Shown: positions 26,501 to 39,000 of the stretch, piece by piece
How the letters are laid out: each line of letters opens with the position of its first letter
How positions within the stretch are numbered: the first letter of the stretch is position 1
Assembly (NCBI GenBank): GCA_013398175.1
Contig: VZRZ01006842.1
Span: forward strand, 1,389,498-1,453,497
Source: Climacteris rufus
Lineage: Eukaryota; Chordata; Aves; Passeriformes; Climacteridae
Direction: 5' to 3'
DNA: 64,000 nucleotides
Program-made: the position numbers and the translations under genes
The notes under the pieces: model-generated
What the model saw: only the letters and a program-made list of their open reading frames with translations
Told to the model about the DNA's origin: nothing
The model's database searches: none

Positions 26501-26729
26501 GTAAGAATAAGAAACTAAAGAATAGCACAGAATGAGCATGGAGTGATTTCTGTGCTCAGTGTAAAAAAAAAACCCAAACCCTGAACACCTGGGCAGCATA
26601 TAGTCTTTTGAAAAGAACCTTTAAAAGGAAGGAGAAATGCCATTGTGTTACTCGTAACTCCAGGTGTGTTTGAAGGAAATGGAACTTACCTTTTAATTTC
26701 TGGTCTGATGAAGAAGAATTTAGATTATT
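20599..26729. other. Intergenic sequence, no gene seen
   Basis: Unique AT-rich sequence between PAWR and the assembly gap. The only local structure I noticed is a short imperfect duplication (AGTCAACC..GAAAGGCATCC) at about 25838-25881. Reading frames of up to about 98 codons are present but match no family I know. Confidence 0.6.
25838..25881. repeat. Two-copy imperfect tandem duplication of about 21 bp
   Basis: AGTCAACCAGAAAGGCATCC is followed at once by AGTCAACTTGGAAAGGCATC, a near-copy with a one-base indel and a substitution. It is intergenic and of no evident function. Confidence 0.6.
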
Positions 26730-26741
26730 TAAAGGGAACCT

Positions 26742-26773
<32 letters not shown>

Positions 26774-26801
26774 TGAAAGGGNNNNNNNNNNNNTAAAGGG
26801 A

Positions 26802-26834
<33 letters not shown>

Positions 26835-26841
26835 GAAAGGG
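26730..26841. other. Assembly gap (12 N) with duplicated poly-T flanks
   Basis: Twelve N occupy 26782-26793. The left flank (26730-26781) reads TAAAGGGAACC, a long T run, then AATGAAAGGG. The right flank (26794-26841) reads TAAAGGGACC, a long T run, then AATGAAAGGG. The two blocks are the same sequence apart from minor differences in and before the T run, so the assembler most likely placed both ends of one homopolymer locus side by side. The true genome probably has a single copy. Confidence 0.85.
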
Positions 26842-29800
26842 CTAGATCTGCTACTGAAAGTTTTTCCACAAGAACTCAGGTCTGGAATTTTCTAACTCAC
26901 ATTCAAGAGAACTAATGTTTGAGCTATCTAGATACAGTAAATACTTCTCATTCCTTCCCATTTCGGTTAGGGTAAAATGGTAGGGAAGGGATTTGAAGTA
27001 ACTGTTTCTTAGAAGGGAGAGGTAGATTTGGTGGTCATTGCTAAGACTGTGGTTTAATGGGTTTTGTTGTTATTGGAGAGCTGGATATTTTGGAAAACAT
27101 ACCCGTATTTTGGATGGCTATTCTAGAATCTGTTTTTAAATATATTTCTAAATTAGGAATTAAAACCAGATGCAGCACAAGATTAATTAGTCTCCATATA
27201 CTTTCCCAGGTCACCATGCAGTCCAGCTATATGCCAGAAAGCTAGGAAGAGGGCAGTCTCACCACAAGCAATTCCATTTTACAGGAACAAAACCTAATTC
27301 CCAAGTTTCTTCACAAACATAACCATGTTAAATGGAAGATCAGTTCAGGATTGCATAACTACTTCTGTAGCAATTACAGAAAATGCCCGCATGGAAAAAC
27401 AACAGTAGAAAAGCATTTGTGTTTCTAGCTCGTCTCTCTATAAGGTTTTCTTTCCTTTTCTGTTAATCTAATACAGATACAACTGTACAATCCATTTTCC
27501 TCTTCAGTACATTTTTTCTCATATTCTCATTTGTTGTTTCTCTTCCGAAGTGAAATGAGTGGAGTCAGCTTGACAGAGCTAGGCAGCTTTCTGTAGACCA
27601 GGGGCATGTGATTTGTGGCCTGTATTTGGGAAACCCCTGGTATTAAGTTGTTAATGAAATCTGCTTCAGCAGCGTGATGACTAGAGAAGGATGTCAGCCC
27701 TCAGGAGGGACCAGGCTGGATGCAGTGCTAAGGAGTGGGAGAGAGAAATCCCATAGCTTGCTTGACCACAGGCTGCTTAGATCACTCAAACTCTGGTTGA
27801 AATGCTGATCTCCATGGACAATTAGTCATAGACTCTTTCTGGTAACTCTTTGCCCTGCTCTCTGGTTCGATGCTGAGAAAATGGGTTCTCTCACCATCTT
27901 TGCTAGATTATGCCTGATAGATTATGTGAACAGGTGATGTGAACTTCATTTAGAACCAGCATTTCTGTTTTCAGTTACTGGTTACTTGTTAGATAGAGAT
28001 ATTTTGATCTCTCAGTCGAGATGTTCCAGTCAGCGTTTTCCTAGAGGCAGCTGCTTCTCACAGACCTTGCCTGTCCCCTCTTGAAGGTGCAAGATGGGGC
28101 TGGGGCGGCTGGGACTTTGAGCCCTGCTGAAGGCAAAAATTCTGCTGGACAGCACATGCTGATGAAATTGTGGAAAGGCTAGGATCGAGGAATTGTAAGT
28201 GTGCGAAGCAGCCAGCTGGGGAATGAAATCAGATGCTAGTTCAGCAATCAACTTTTTCAAAAGAAAGAAAATGAGCCAGCTGAGAGCTTTCTGAGATAGT
28301 GGAAGCAGAGACCAAGACAAGGAAAGGGAGGAAAACTTTGTGCCAAACTGCTGCCTGCGTGTAAGATCCCAAGACTGCCTCCTCTCCTGCTGAGGCTGAA
28401 GGGGGTATACCTAAATGGAGTTGGTGGTGTGAAAAGCCCTGTCCCTAAGTGTGGGAAAAGGGACCTAATGAAAGATGGATGTGACTGCTCATGGTACAAG
28501 GTGAGGTAACTGGGGAGCTGTGTACTGAGTGTAAAGGGCTTCCCTGCCTTGATACAGTAAGAGACCAAGGCATCTGGTGAGGCCTAGATCTGTGTCCAAC
28601 TCGGTTTATAAGGAAAGGTTTCTATTTGTGTTCTCATTCTGAAATGGGAAAGACTTCTTTGGCTGGAGGCCAGGCTATTTCATAAGGCCTGAAGAGACCA
28701 AAAGATCTTGGATGAAATCCCATATGTGGCAGCACTAAATGTTGGAAAGTTACTTTCATACATGTTACATATATTGCAGTGTCTCTTGGAATCACCCTTC
28801 AACATAATTTGTTGTTTCTCTCAGCTGTATTTTTGCAGTCATAAGAGCTACTCTAATTTTTTACAGGAGATACATAGAACTGTTAGAGGTATGTAGAAAA
28901 AGGAAAAAGCAAGACAAAAACACCCACCAAAAAACCCCAAACCTAAAGGAGCCTTCATTTAAAGGTAGCAGACTGCTTTTTAATTGAGGGACTTGCAAGT
29001 TTTTCTCAGAAGGAAGAGGTGGGACTTGCCTTGTTTTGCGCAGATGGTGACTCACGTGCCAGTTTAATTCAAAGGGGAATAACAATTAATTGTCTGTCCT
29101 TCCTCCTATACAGAAAGTTTTAATGTACCTTGATTTCTCAGAGTATGTTTCATAAAATAAAAGTTGAACAGTTCTACCTAGTCTTTAGAGGCAGAGTCCC
29201 GAAGGTGTGCAAGGACACCAAGTGCTGCTCTCCCATCTTCCAGATTCCTCAGGAGCCAGAGCTTGGTTGAAGTCATGTCTCTTGACCAGTCTGTTTATTG
29301 TCTCCCATTTTCAACATTCTTCTCTTGACCTGCAATATTAGTTTATGAACTCCACTACAAATTCCAGTACTGCAGGTCAGTAGGTGGTATAGAGGTTTTA
29401 AGTAATTCCAGGCTGGTTTGGCAAGGGGTGGGGGGTTGGTAGGGGTGTGTGATTGAGTCAGACTCAAGTTAGGTGTGGTTTATCTTGATTTTACTCAATT
29501 GGAGTAAAACAAATGACAGGGAAAATATGCTAATATAATTGTAATCAACTTCTGTGAGGTATGGATAGTCAGTGCCAAAGTTATGGTCGCAGGAAACTAA
29601 AACATTAATGAAATTGCAGTCTTGAAGCTGGATCTGTTCTTGACCTTGAAGTGAACAAAAATATCCAGGATAATTGAATTAGTATATATTTGTAAATAAT
29701 TTTCATAACATTGCTAAGCAGTACCTGTGGCTTATTTTGAAGGCTGTGAACATTGTAAACACAGTACTTTTTTACTGCAAAGTACTGCTGCAGGTAGAGG

Positions 29801-32800
29801 TCTTCAGATCTATATTCATAAAGAACAGTTGAACCAAAAATCTATTCCCCTGCCACCTTGCCTTTTGCTGAAGGCTGGGACAGCAAATTTTTTTTTGTGC
29901 TGGGGAACTGAAAAAGGACAGTGGCTCTTCATTTGAAATCCAAAGTGTACTATTTCTTGGTTTTATGTGAACTTGAACAATTTGTGAATTGCCAGCTTAG
30001 AAGGGAATAGAGTGTCTCATCACATGTTCTCAAATCTGTAAAGGGCTAAACCTGTTGTTTCTGCATGGCCAATTATAATGTAAAATTAAAAAGAAAAAAG
30101 TGACTTGCAATCTGGTATTTGAAAGTTGACACCAGAGTGGTGTTACTGCTCCATTTCTCATCCCAGTACTCAGTAAAGATTATGTATGGATATAAGGAAA
30201 TAGAAAACAAGTAATAAAAAACTATTGAAGTCCTAATCTTCTGTAGCAAGGGCAAAAGCCAAAGAGTAGATAAGCACTGTAATCATAAATTGTAGGTCTA
30301 CAATCTGCTGAACTTGGTTGTCTTCTTACTAATGAATATCTTCTTTTGAGCACCTTGATTGGAGTCTGCCGACATAAAAACTGCAGCACTCAAACACAGC
30401 TTGCTCCATGTTTCTTGGTACTGCATTAAAACTTTTTTAGTCATTATGAAGCTTGTAATATCTAGTACACACATTTTAGCTTCTGTTGTAGCACATACCA
30501 AGCAGATACCGTTCTTGATCCCAGAGGTGTGTGTGGGTTTGTGTGTGCGTGCATGGGTATACACTGGCATGAGTGCAGGTGTGTTGGTTTGAACAAACAT
30601 TGAGGTCTCAGTAGAATGGCTCTATTGAAGTATTAAAAGAACTAGTATGAGTGGATGAGTGAGATATAGCAACATCAGAAACTGCTTTCTGTTTCTCCCA
30701 AATTTGCATTTTCCTTAAGCGTGAAGTAATGGCACAATATTAGCAATGACATCTCTGCCTATGGAGTGCTTTTCAGATGGGTGTGTGTTTATTTCTGTGG
30801 ATTTGGTTTCCTCGGGCATCTTCCCTGCTGCCCCCTCCCGGTCCCCCCACCCTCCACTCCCCGCCCCGTCGCTCGTGGTCCATGACTGACATCTTCTGGT
30901 GGCATTTCCGTACTGCACCAGTAGCCTGGACGGCAACTAATGAGGAACATTGCAGGGCCCTAGAGCTTAAAAGAGCCCGTAGTTGCTTTCGTGAAATTGT
31001 CGTACCAAGGTTTGTTTCATAACCCTCAGAATCACTGTCATTGTGTTCTGCTTCATCACCTTATTTACGTATGCAAATCTCGCTCAAATTCTGTATTTGC
31101 AGTTATTCCTCTGGGTTTTCTCTGCAGAATTCTTGAGTTTGATGACAGTAAAAAAGGGGGAGCATTTAAAAAAATAAGTATGAAATAGGTAAGATGTATT
31201 TTAACTGTATTGTGAAGTTTTAATGGATTTTTAATTAAGTTATTTAATTCATGAATTTAATGAAGTTTTAAAAATCATTCAGCCTCTAACCTGCAGCTTC
31301 GGGACTACTGTCATATAATGGCTAACCCTCATAGCAGCACAGGCTTTAGAGTCTCATAAATTTAATTTTCTTAAGTAAAGATTAAAGCAATATTTTTTGG
31401 ATGCTAGACCACTGCATTTGATATTTCCCAGGAATTTACTGAGCTTCTATGCATATATGCACAAAGCAGTGGGAAGATAGGTTTGTGTTTAATTTAAAAG
31501 AAGCTGATGGATTTGTTTACAGGAATTACATTCTAGTCCTCCATCTCCATTCCTCTCTGCATTCCTTTCATTCAGGAACTCAGACTGTTTACAGGGTCTG
31601 CTTCCCTGGCATTACGCTAAATCCTGAATAGAAAGATGATTTCTCCAAAGAGGTCTGCATGGGAAACTCCCTCCAGATGAACGGTCTGTGTGGAGAGCTG
31701 GTGGGAATGTAAAGCTTGAGACTGCCATCATTAGCATGGGGTGTTTGGCAGCGGTCCCGAAACAAGGGCTGTTGCTAATGCTCCACATGCCTGCTTGCTT
31801 CGTCATGTGGTTGAGGATATGGTGTCCTTGGGCCTGGGACACGCCATAGCCACTTACTAGCTATGTTCATTCCTTGAATTTCATTAAAGTAAACAAAGTC
31901 TTCTAGAACACTTTCTCCTTCCAATTCTGATTTCTTGAGCAGGCAGTCCCAACCACAGCTTTGTGTGGTTCCCTGTTTCCAGCAGTGCCACTGCTGTCCT
32001 GCAGTAGGAGGAAACTTCAGGACTGCTGGCACTGTCCTGCAAGAGCTTTGCCATAATTTTAAGTAAGTGAGGTATCCAACCTCGTTCTTCTTTGGGCTAC
32101 CATTAATTTTTGAATGATCTCCCTGCATGTGTTAGCATGAGTGGACAGAGCTGCCTGTGGCACTGCTGCACAGTGTCCATCCTTTGATGTTCTGTGTGCT
32201 CTTCAGAGCTCCATATGTGGTACAAGTTGAAGTACCCTTTCATGGACTCTCCATGTCATATCAAAAATCTTGTTACTCTTTTCCCTTACTGTTTGCCTTC
32301 CTGAAAGTCCTCAAATGCCTTGTGAAGATTGTTCAGATCAGGACCTATCTTCTGCTCTTCCTAGAAACCTGACGCTTTCTCTGCAGACAAGGTCTTTCCT
32401 GAAATGAAACTAATTCCTGAGACAACAGAGTTGTGGGTGAGCATTTCAAATAACCTTGTCTGTTTTCACTTTTTGTACTCGGTCTGGATTGAGAACCTAC
32501 AAAGCATTAAAAGCATTGGCCCTAAAATCCTAAGTGCCCTCACCTACTAAAAGGATAAGCTGTCTCCTCTCTCTGTTATTCTGATGTGGTTTTGATCAGA
32601 TTGATGTGACCAGCACTTAGCAAGGCTTTACAGCTCTTGCCACAGTCTGACATTACATGAACTTGAAATTAAGAGAGCATGCTGTGCTGAAGTGTAGAAT
32701 GCGGCCAGCATTGAGAGGGGTTCCTAAACCACTCCATGGTCACCTCGGAGCTAAGTGCCAGAGAAATGCTTTGTTCTGTGCAGAGCCAGCTTGTCAGAGG

Positions 32801-34960
32801 GCAGCTCTGAATGGTTTGGGAGAGATTGATTTTGAAACTGGCATTAAACTGAGGTGCCCACTTACAGGTCTCTGGTGGTGTCTGAATTCCAGTGTAGTCA
32901 CTAGAGTTCATTTTGAAAATGATGTTGCTCCCTAATGCACACACCCACTGCCTAGTGCATGGAATTGTTTCATCAATCAGATTTCTGCTATTTATACTTG
33001 GAACTAAGCAGCAGCTACCCTTGTATAAAACTGTATGTGGATACTATAGACAGATGTCTTAAGCCAAATCCCCTCCCTCGCTAGAAAGTGATCCTCTTTT
33101 CGGCATCCAGAAGTACCAGCATTTTCTAAAAAAAGTCTATTCCAAATAGAAAAGTAATTTTTGTTCTGTGGAGTCAGTAGGTAGCCCTGGCAGAATTTCA
33201 GTCCTCTTCCTTTGTATGGAAAACAGATTTTAAAAACAACTTGTAAATATAATTGAAGTATTCTTATTAATTATTTAATACCTTTCAAGACATTCATATC
33301 TGTAGCCTCTGGACACTTAAAACCATGGCAGTTCAGCTCCAGTGTGAACTCTGGAACAGGAGAATTACCTGAGACTTATGATACATTAGTTTCTCTCAAA
33401 ATACTCAGCAGTATTCTGAGCAGATTGAAAAATCTTCCACCTTCTTTATGAAAGATGAATCTGTGCTTAAGCAGTTTCCATGACTGTATATGTAGATACA
33501 CAGTAAATACATTTCCCTTCAGTTTTTTTCATGCTGTATTTTACAGTTATTTTTTGTGTATTTACAACTGGGTAGGAGGAAGAAATACAGCAAGGTGTTG
33601 GTTTGTGTGACTTTTGCGCTGAGTGAGAAATGGTCTTAGTCCTCATTAATTGTTACTAGCTGATCCTGAAGGTCACATGTTTTATCCACCTGCCAGGTTC
33701 AGAAACTCAACACAGTCCTGCAGTTAACACACCTGGGTTGCTCTCTGCTTTCCTCATCTTCCACAAAGTGGAGCTACAGCTGCACTAAGAGAAGAGAATG
33801 TGGAAAAACAATTTAAGCATAAGGAAATAATAATCTGCAGTGAAAAAAAAAAGTTGAATCTTGACAGCTGAAAGTGAAGGAGAGATAATTCATCAATCTA
33901 TCTTTGCAATGCTCTAGGTCCAGAAATCTTAGAGGCTTCTCATCTTAATCCGTCTGGAGTGAGCAATGAAGTGTGTGTACAGCTTGCATGTGGCATACCC
34001 TTGCTTTACCTTGGCACAGACCTTACTGGGGAGTGCTAGGATGTGTTTCTTGTGGGAGACATGGGTTGGTTTTCAAGACTCTGGTTTCATTTACAGGTAG
34101 AAACGTGTAGTGGCATGTACCAGAACACTGAGTAGCAGTGACTAGTTTCTAATGTAACTACCCACAAGATACGGTGCAAGCAGCTTGGTGAAATCTCTAA
34201 AAACTCCTTACTGATGCTTTGCAGCTGAGTGAGAGTGTCCAAATATTCTTGAGGTTTGAGCTGTGTCAGGATCAAAACTGATCACCGCTTCAGCCCTGTG
34301 TGGGTGGCATTCAGTTGCTGCCTACAGGAGAACTGTAATAGCACTTACCACGTCATTACCAAAATAATTCTTTAGATATGATGGGCAAGATTTTTACAGC
34401 ACATTGAAAATGAGTTATATAAGTTCCTAATTAGGGAATTACTGGCCTTGTTAATATATATCTCTGCTACATACTACATACAAAACTGTCTTCCTCAAAT
34501 TCTCAAAGAGTGAAAGATTTTAGTTTTGTAGGTACATGGAACAGAGTGAACAGACTCATTAATTACATAGGATTCCCTGAAAAAAGACCAGTGAGAAGTA
34601 AAACTCGATCATCACAATGTAGCATTCTGCCAGTCAGGCCATTAAGTACTTAATTAGCTCCTAAGCACACAAGAAGTTCAATCAACTAGGACAGTAAACC
34701 TGACTAGAAACCAGCTGCAGCTGTGTTTGGAATCAGAGATCTGGAAAATGCAGCTGTGGACTGTAAGGCAGAAGACACAATACAGGCTACGTCCAACTCT
34801 GGGATATAGACAAAGGCAGTGTTTTCCCCAATTTTTATTAACAAAACCAGCACAGAAGATGCATTTGCCATCTTTGTATGAATTGATGCTCATTGATGAA
34901 GGTGAGAAACTTGGGGGCTGAGAGATGGTGGCTGATGGAATCATGGGACCAATGGGACTA
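26842..34960. other. Intergenic sequence, no gene seen
   Basis: Gene-poor sequence between the gap and the large CR1. A C-rich block with an Sp1-like CCCCGCCCC lies at 30820-30880, and a GT-rich stretch at about 30524-30590. No CR1 or LTR was recognised, and no reading frame is convincing. Confidence 0.55.
30820..30880. promoter_or_regulatory. GC-rich block with Sp1-like motif (tentative)
   Basis: A roughly 60-bp C-rich stretch stands out from the AT-rich surroundings and contains CCCCGCCCCG at 30859-30868, which matches a GC box, plus several CpG dinucleotides. It may be a small regulatory element or just a C-rich low-complexity patch. No TATA box or associated exon is evident. Confidence 0.25.
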
Positions 34961-36015
34961 ATCATAGAATAGTTTGCGTTGGAAGGGACCTTTAAAGGTC
35001 ATCTAATCTGACTGCCCTGCAGTGAGGGCATGGGGTCAGACATGACCTTGAATGTTCCCAGGGATGGGATATCTACCACCTCCCTGGACAACCTATTCTA
35101 GTGTTTCACCACCCTCATTATAAAAAAATTCTTCCTTGTATCTAGTCTGAATCTGCCCTCTTTCAGTTTAAAGCCATTACCCTGTCATATTGCAGCAAGG
35201 CGCTGCTAATAAGTCTGTCCTCATCTTTCTTATAAGCCCCTTAAGTATTAAAATGTCACAATTAGTTTAGCTCATAGGATTCTCTTTTGCAGGCTGAACA
35301 ATCCCAATCCTTTCAGCCTTTCCTTACAGGAGAGGTACTCCATCCTTCTAATCATCTTCGTGACCTCCTCTGGACTCACTTCAACATGCCAATGTCCTTC
35401 CTGTGCTGGGGACCCCACAGCTGGATGCAGCACTCTAGGTGGAGTCTCACCACGGGAATTGGAATTTCAATTCCCTCTCTCACCCTGCTGGCCATGCTCT
35501 GGATGCAGCCCAGGATACAGTTGGCTTTCTGGGCTGTGCGTGCCATTGCCAGTTCACATCCAGCTTCTCATCCACCAGTGTCTTCAATTCCTTCTCAACA
35601 GGGCTGCTCTCAATTTCTCCATCCCCCATCCTGTATTGACAACAGGAGTTGCCCCAGCCCAGGTGCAGCACCTTGCACTTGGCCTGGTTGAACCTCATGA
35701 TGTGCCTGTGGGCCCACTCCTTGAGCTTGTGCAGTCCCTCTGGACAGCATCCCATCCCTCAGCTGTGTCAACTGCACCGCTCAGTTTGGTGTCTTTTGCA
35801 AACTTGCTGAGGGTGCACTGGATCCCACTGTCCGTGCCATTGATGAAGATACTGGCCTGTACTGGTCCCAGTACAGACCCCTGAGGAACACCACTTGTGA
35901 CTGATCTCCATACCACTACCCTCTGGAGATGACCATGCAACCAGTTCCTCATTCACCTAACAGACCATTCATTGAATCTGTATCTCTTCAATTTAGAGAG
36001 AAAGAAGCTGGACAT
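34961..36015 (-). mobile_element. CR1 LINE fragment, about 1 kb, with RT relic
   Basis: This is the largest repeat in the window. The + strand starts with ATCATAGAATAGTTTGCGTT and GGAAGGGACCTTTAAAGGTC, so the 3' tail is at the low-coordinate end and the element is on the minus strand. Translation of the minus strand between about 35952 and 35480 gives the end of a CR1 reverse transcriptase. GVPQGSVLGP (RT motif) maps to about 35892-35863 and FAKDTKLSG to about 35802-35776. FAKD replaces the catalytic FADD box. The downstream part (LKEWAHRHIMRFNQAKCKVL) continues in another frame, showing a frameshift near 35735. The 5' end near 36015 is approximate. The element is inactive. Confidence 0.93.
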
Positions 36016-39000
36016 CCTTACAGTAGATACTCTGGCTCCTTGCTGCTGTGTTTACCAGTAAACTTCACACCTCCCTCGCTTGAGTGCCTTTTAGTCCAAT
36101 ATGGGCGGAAGGGGATGCAAAAGGGGCTGGTGAAAAATCCAGTTCTGTACAAGTTGAAGTCAGCTGCTCCTCATCAGGACCTGCCTTGTTCCATTCTGCA
36201 AGGTCTGGTGAAGGGGAAGACCTGACTTTGTCTTTGCTACACACAAACATGAGAAAACTGCCTGTGTGTATCTGCAAGCTAAGGAAATAGCTCACTGCTC
36301 CTTACAAAGTCTTCGGTTTCTGTTATTACACCTTGGGCTAAGTCTGGACAGTATTCTCCAGGCAATCTCTGGAAGCCAGGTGTTATGAATCAGTTATTCT
36401 GTGGTATTATCCAGATCAGTAATTTCCAATGTGGTTTATTTTTTTCCCCTTGATGAGTACCCCATGACTGTGTTACCAGACATGTTGAATCATGTTGCAT
36501 GACAAGAAAGAGACCATGTTGCTGCTAAGAAGACCAAATTCACTCCATGGATAACTTTTTTAGATAATTAACAGGATCAAATGTTTTTATTATGTTCCAA
36601 GTACTTTAGATGAAAAGGATACAATTCTTGCAGGATTGTGAAAATTACCTAGCTCTGCAAACCATGTCACAGTAAGTGGCTGTTCTGCTTTGTGGAAAAC
36701 ATTTTGTTAATGAGATGGTCAGGAAATGGCATTGATCTTCTCTCTCCCTTTTTATTTTTTAATTTTTTTTTAATTTAAGGAAGAGTATAGCAGTCTTTAA
36801 GAAAATGAAGATCCAGATGCTTTTGAGTAAGATGATTTGCCTGATGATAATATATTTGTTTATCAAATTATGTCAATGATAATTTCAGATTTGCAGTGTT
36901 AAAAGCTATAGATCTTGAAGGCATTTGCTGTGGCTTTGGAATTTAAATAGCTGGCATTTACAGTGTAGTAATTCCCAGATGCCCAAATTGTGGACTAGAA
37001 GTCTGTGTGCTGCAAACCCTAGGAAAAGTGAACAAGGCAATAATGTGGGTATAAATGAAAGAGGAATGCGGTGTATGCCATCTGATGCACTCATGAAGAA
37101 ATGATGTGTTACTGCTTACCCGTGGGGGAGACTACTGTGTTTGAGGTGCTGAGGAATACAGTGTGCCAGTGTGTGCTTGTGTTTAGCAGCTGCTAGTCAA
37201 GGAACATGCTGTCTAATTGTGTGGGGATGTGAAGTATTTTGTCATGAAGGAGTTCCTCATCTATCCTTGAACATATCAAGAGTGTGAGAGGATTTATGGG
37301 GCTGTCACCCAGGAGATAATGAACACACACACATACAAAAGAGTGAAGACATTATAAAACTGTTAGCCAGGCTGGCAGGAGAGTGAAGGAGTTGCCTGAT
37401 AATGTTTTAAATTTGCTTATTCTTTCAATACATTTTGAAATCTAGATTGCAGTGAAGTTGACTTCTGTCACCTGTATTGACATTCTGTTTAAAGTTTGCT
37501 GTCCATCCTGTACCATGTAAATTTTTCCTTAAGATAAATGAGAACGGGTATGGGATAGTGGTCTGAAGAAAAGTTTGCTCCTCATGCAATGCCTTAAAAA
37601 AAGAATATGAATCAAACCAGCCTAAGTCATGCCAAGAGCAGTCCTCTTAGCATGTAATCAGAAAAGTATTAGTGATGCCAACTTCAAAAAAGGCTGGGAG
37701 GAGACAGGTGAGGCTCATGTGCAGCCCATGCTGATTGTTCAACTCCCTGATTTATAATATAGTGGGTTTGTGTTAAGGTGCCAGGCAGGGAGCGTGATCT
37801 CTCTCTATTAGGGAAAAGGTTACAGGAGGTTTCATGAAGGCACTGGAGATGAAGAAAGTTGTGCTGGAAAATGATGATGAAAGTTGTGGTGGGAACTGAT
37901 TTATAATTTCTGGTGCAGTGGGAGAAAAAAAGCCCTTGGTTTCACCCAGTCTATCATATTTCTTCTCTGTTAAAAGTGCTATTACACTTTTTTGAAGTGC
38001 TGGTGTGACTCACCATTGCTAATAAGTTATAGAATAGAATAAAGAAAAAGTACCCTCTACACAGCATAGGTACAGAGCTGTATTATGCTGTGGAAAGCGA
38101 TGAAACACTGTAGCATCCTTTTAGCTTATGTTCTGAAACAAGTGTTAACTGGTTGCAAAGGGTTTCACAACTTGGTGTTATTCCCTGATCCTATGTTCCT
38201 TGGAGATTGTTAGGTACCAATTGTTGCAGAGTGGTTGAATAAACTTGAAAAGGTTGGCTAGGCAGAAGTAGAGCATTGGTAGTATGAGAAGAATCAACAA
38301 CAGAACAGGTTGTACTCAGCTAGATTCGGGAACACAGTAAATACAACATAGTAGCAAACATGGGACCAAAAGTTCAGGTAGAAGAGATAATATGGTTCTA
38401 CTGACAGAACAGTAACATGGGGAAAGACAAAAACACGTAAGACCTTGTAGACTGTGGCTGTATAGCAAGAGATAGAGATTTGGTCCCCTGATCTGCAAGT
38501 GATTTCTTTTTCTTCCTGTATTTTTGCCAGTTTATTCCTCTGTGTTATCTGTACTTCAAAAAAAGTCAATTGGAGAAGTGTGCCTGCTTTTCTTGCTTGC
38601 CGTTGTTGCATTACTAATTACTGCAGATTTAATTATGGTTACGGTACTCAGACCTTTCAGGCAGCTATTTGTTTGTGTTAAATCCAAGGAGTGAGAGCAT
38701 TAACCAATTCTCCTCATGACTGGGCTGGAGTGGGAGAGGTAATTCTTTGTGTAAGGAAAAATGTTCTTTTTGGAAGCATGGAGCAAAGCAACATTGATAA
38801 TCTGAATCTTCTCAGGTTTTTATTCTGGAGACTTGGAAGGCTAAAACACAAGGCAGTATGTGACTTAAGCAGGACTCATCTTTGCTCTGGTACAAATCTG
38901 TAGTTATGTACTGTTTCTGTAGAAGTCTGGATACCTAGGATACATACTTATTCATTAACCCTAGGATTTTTTTTACTGTTGATTTATTGTCTCCATAAAT

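Noticed and set aside
35287..35884. 134- and 174-codon + strand open frames
   Set aside because: Both lie antisense across the CR1 reverse-transcriptase region on the minus strand, so they are shadows of the repeat.
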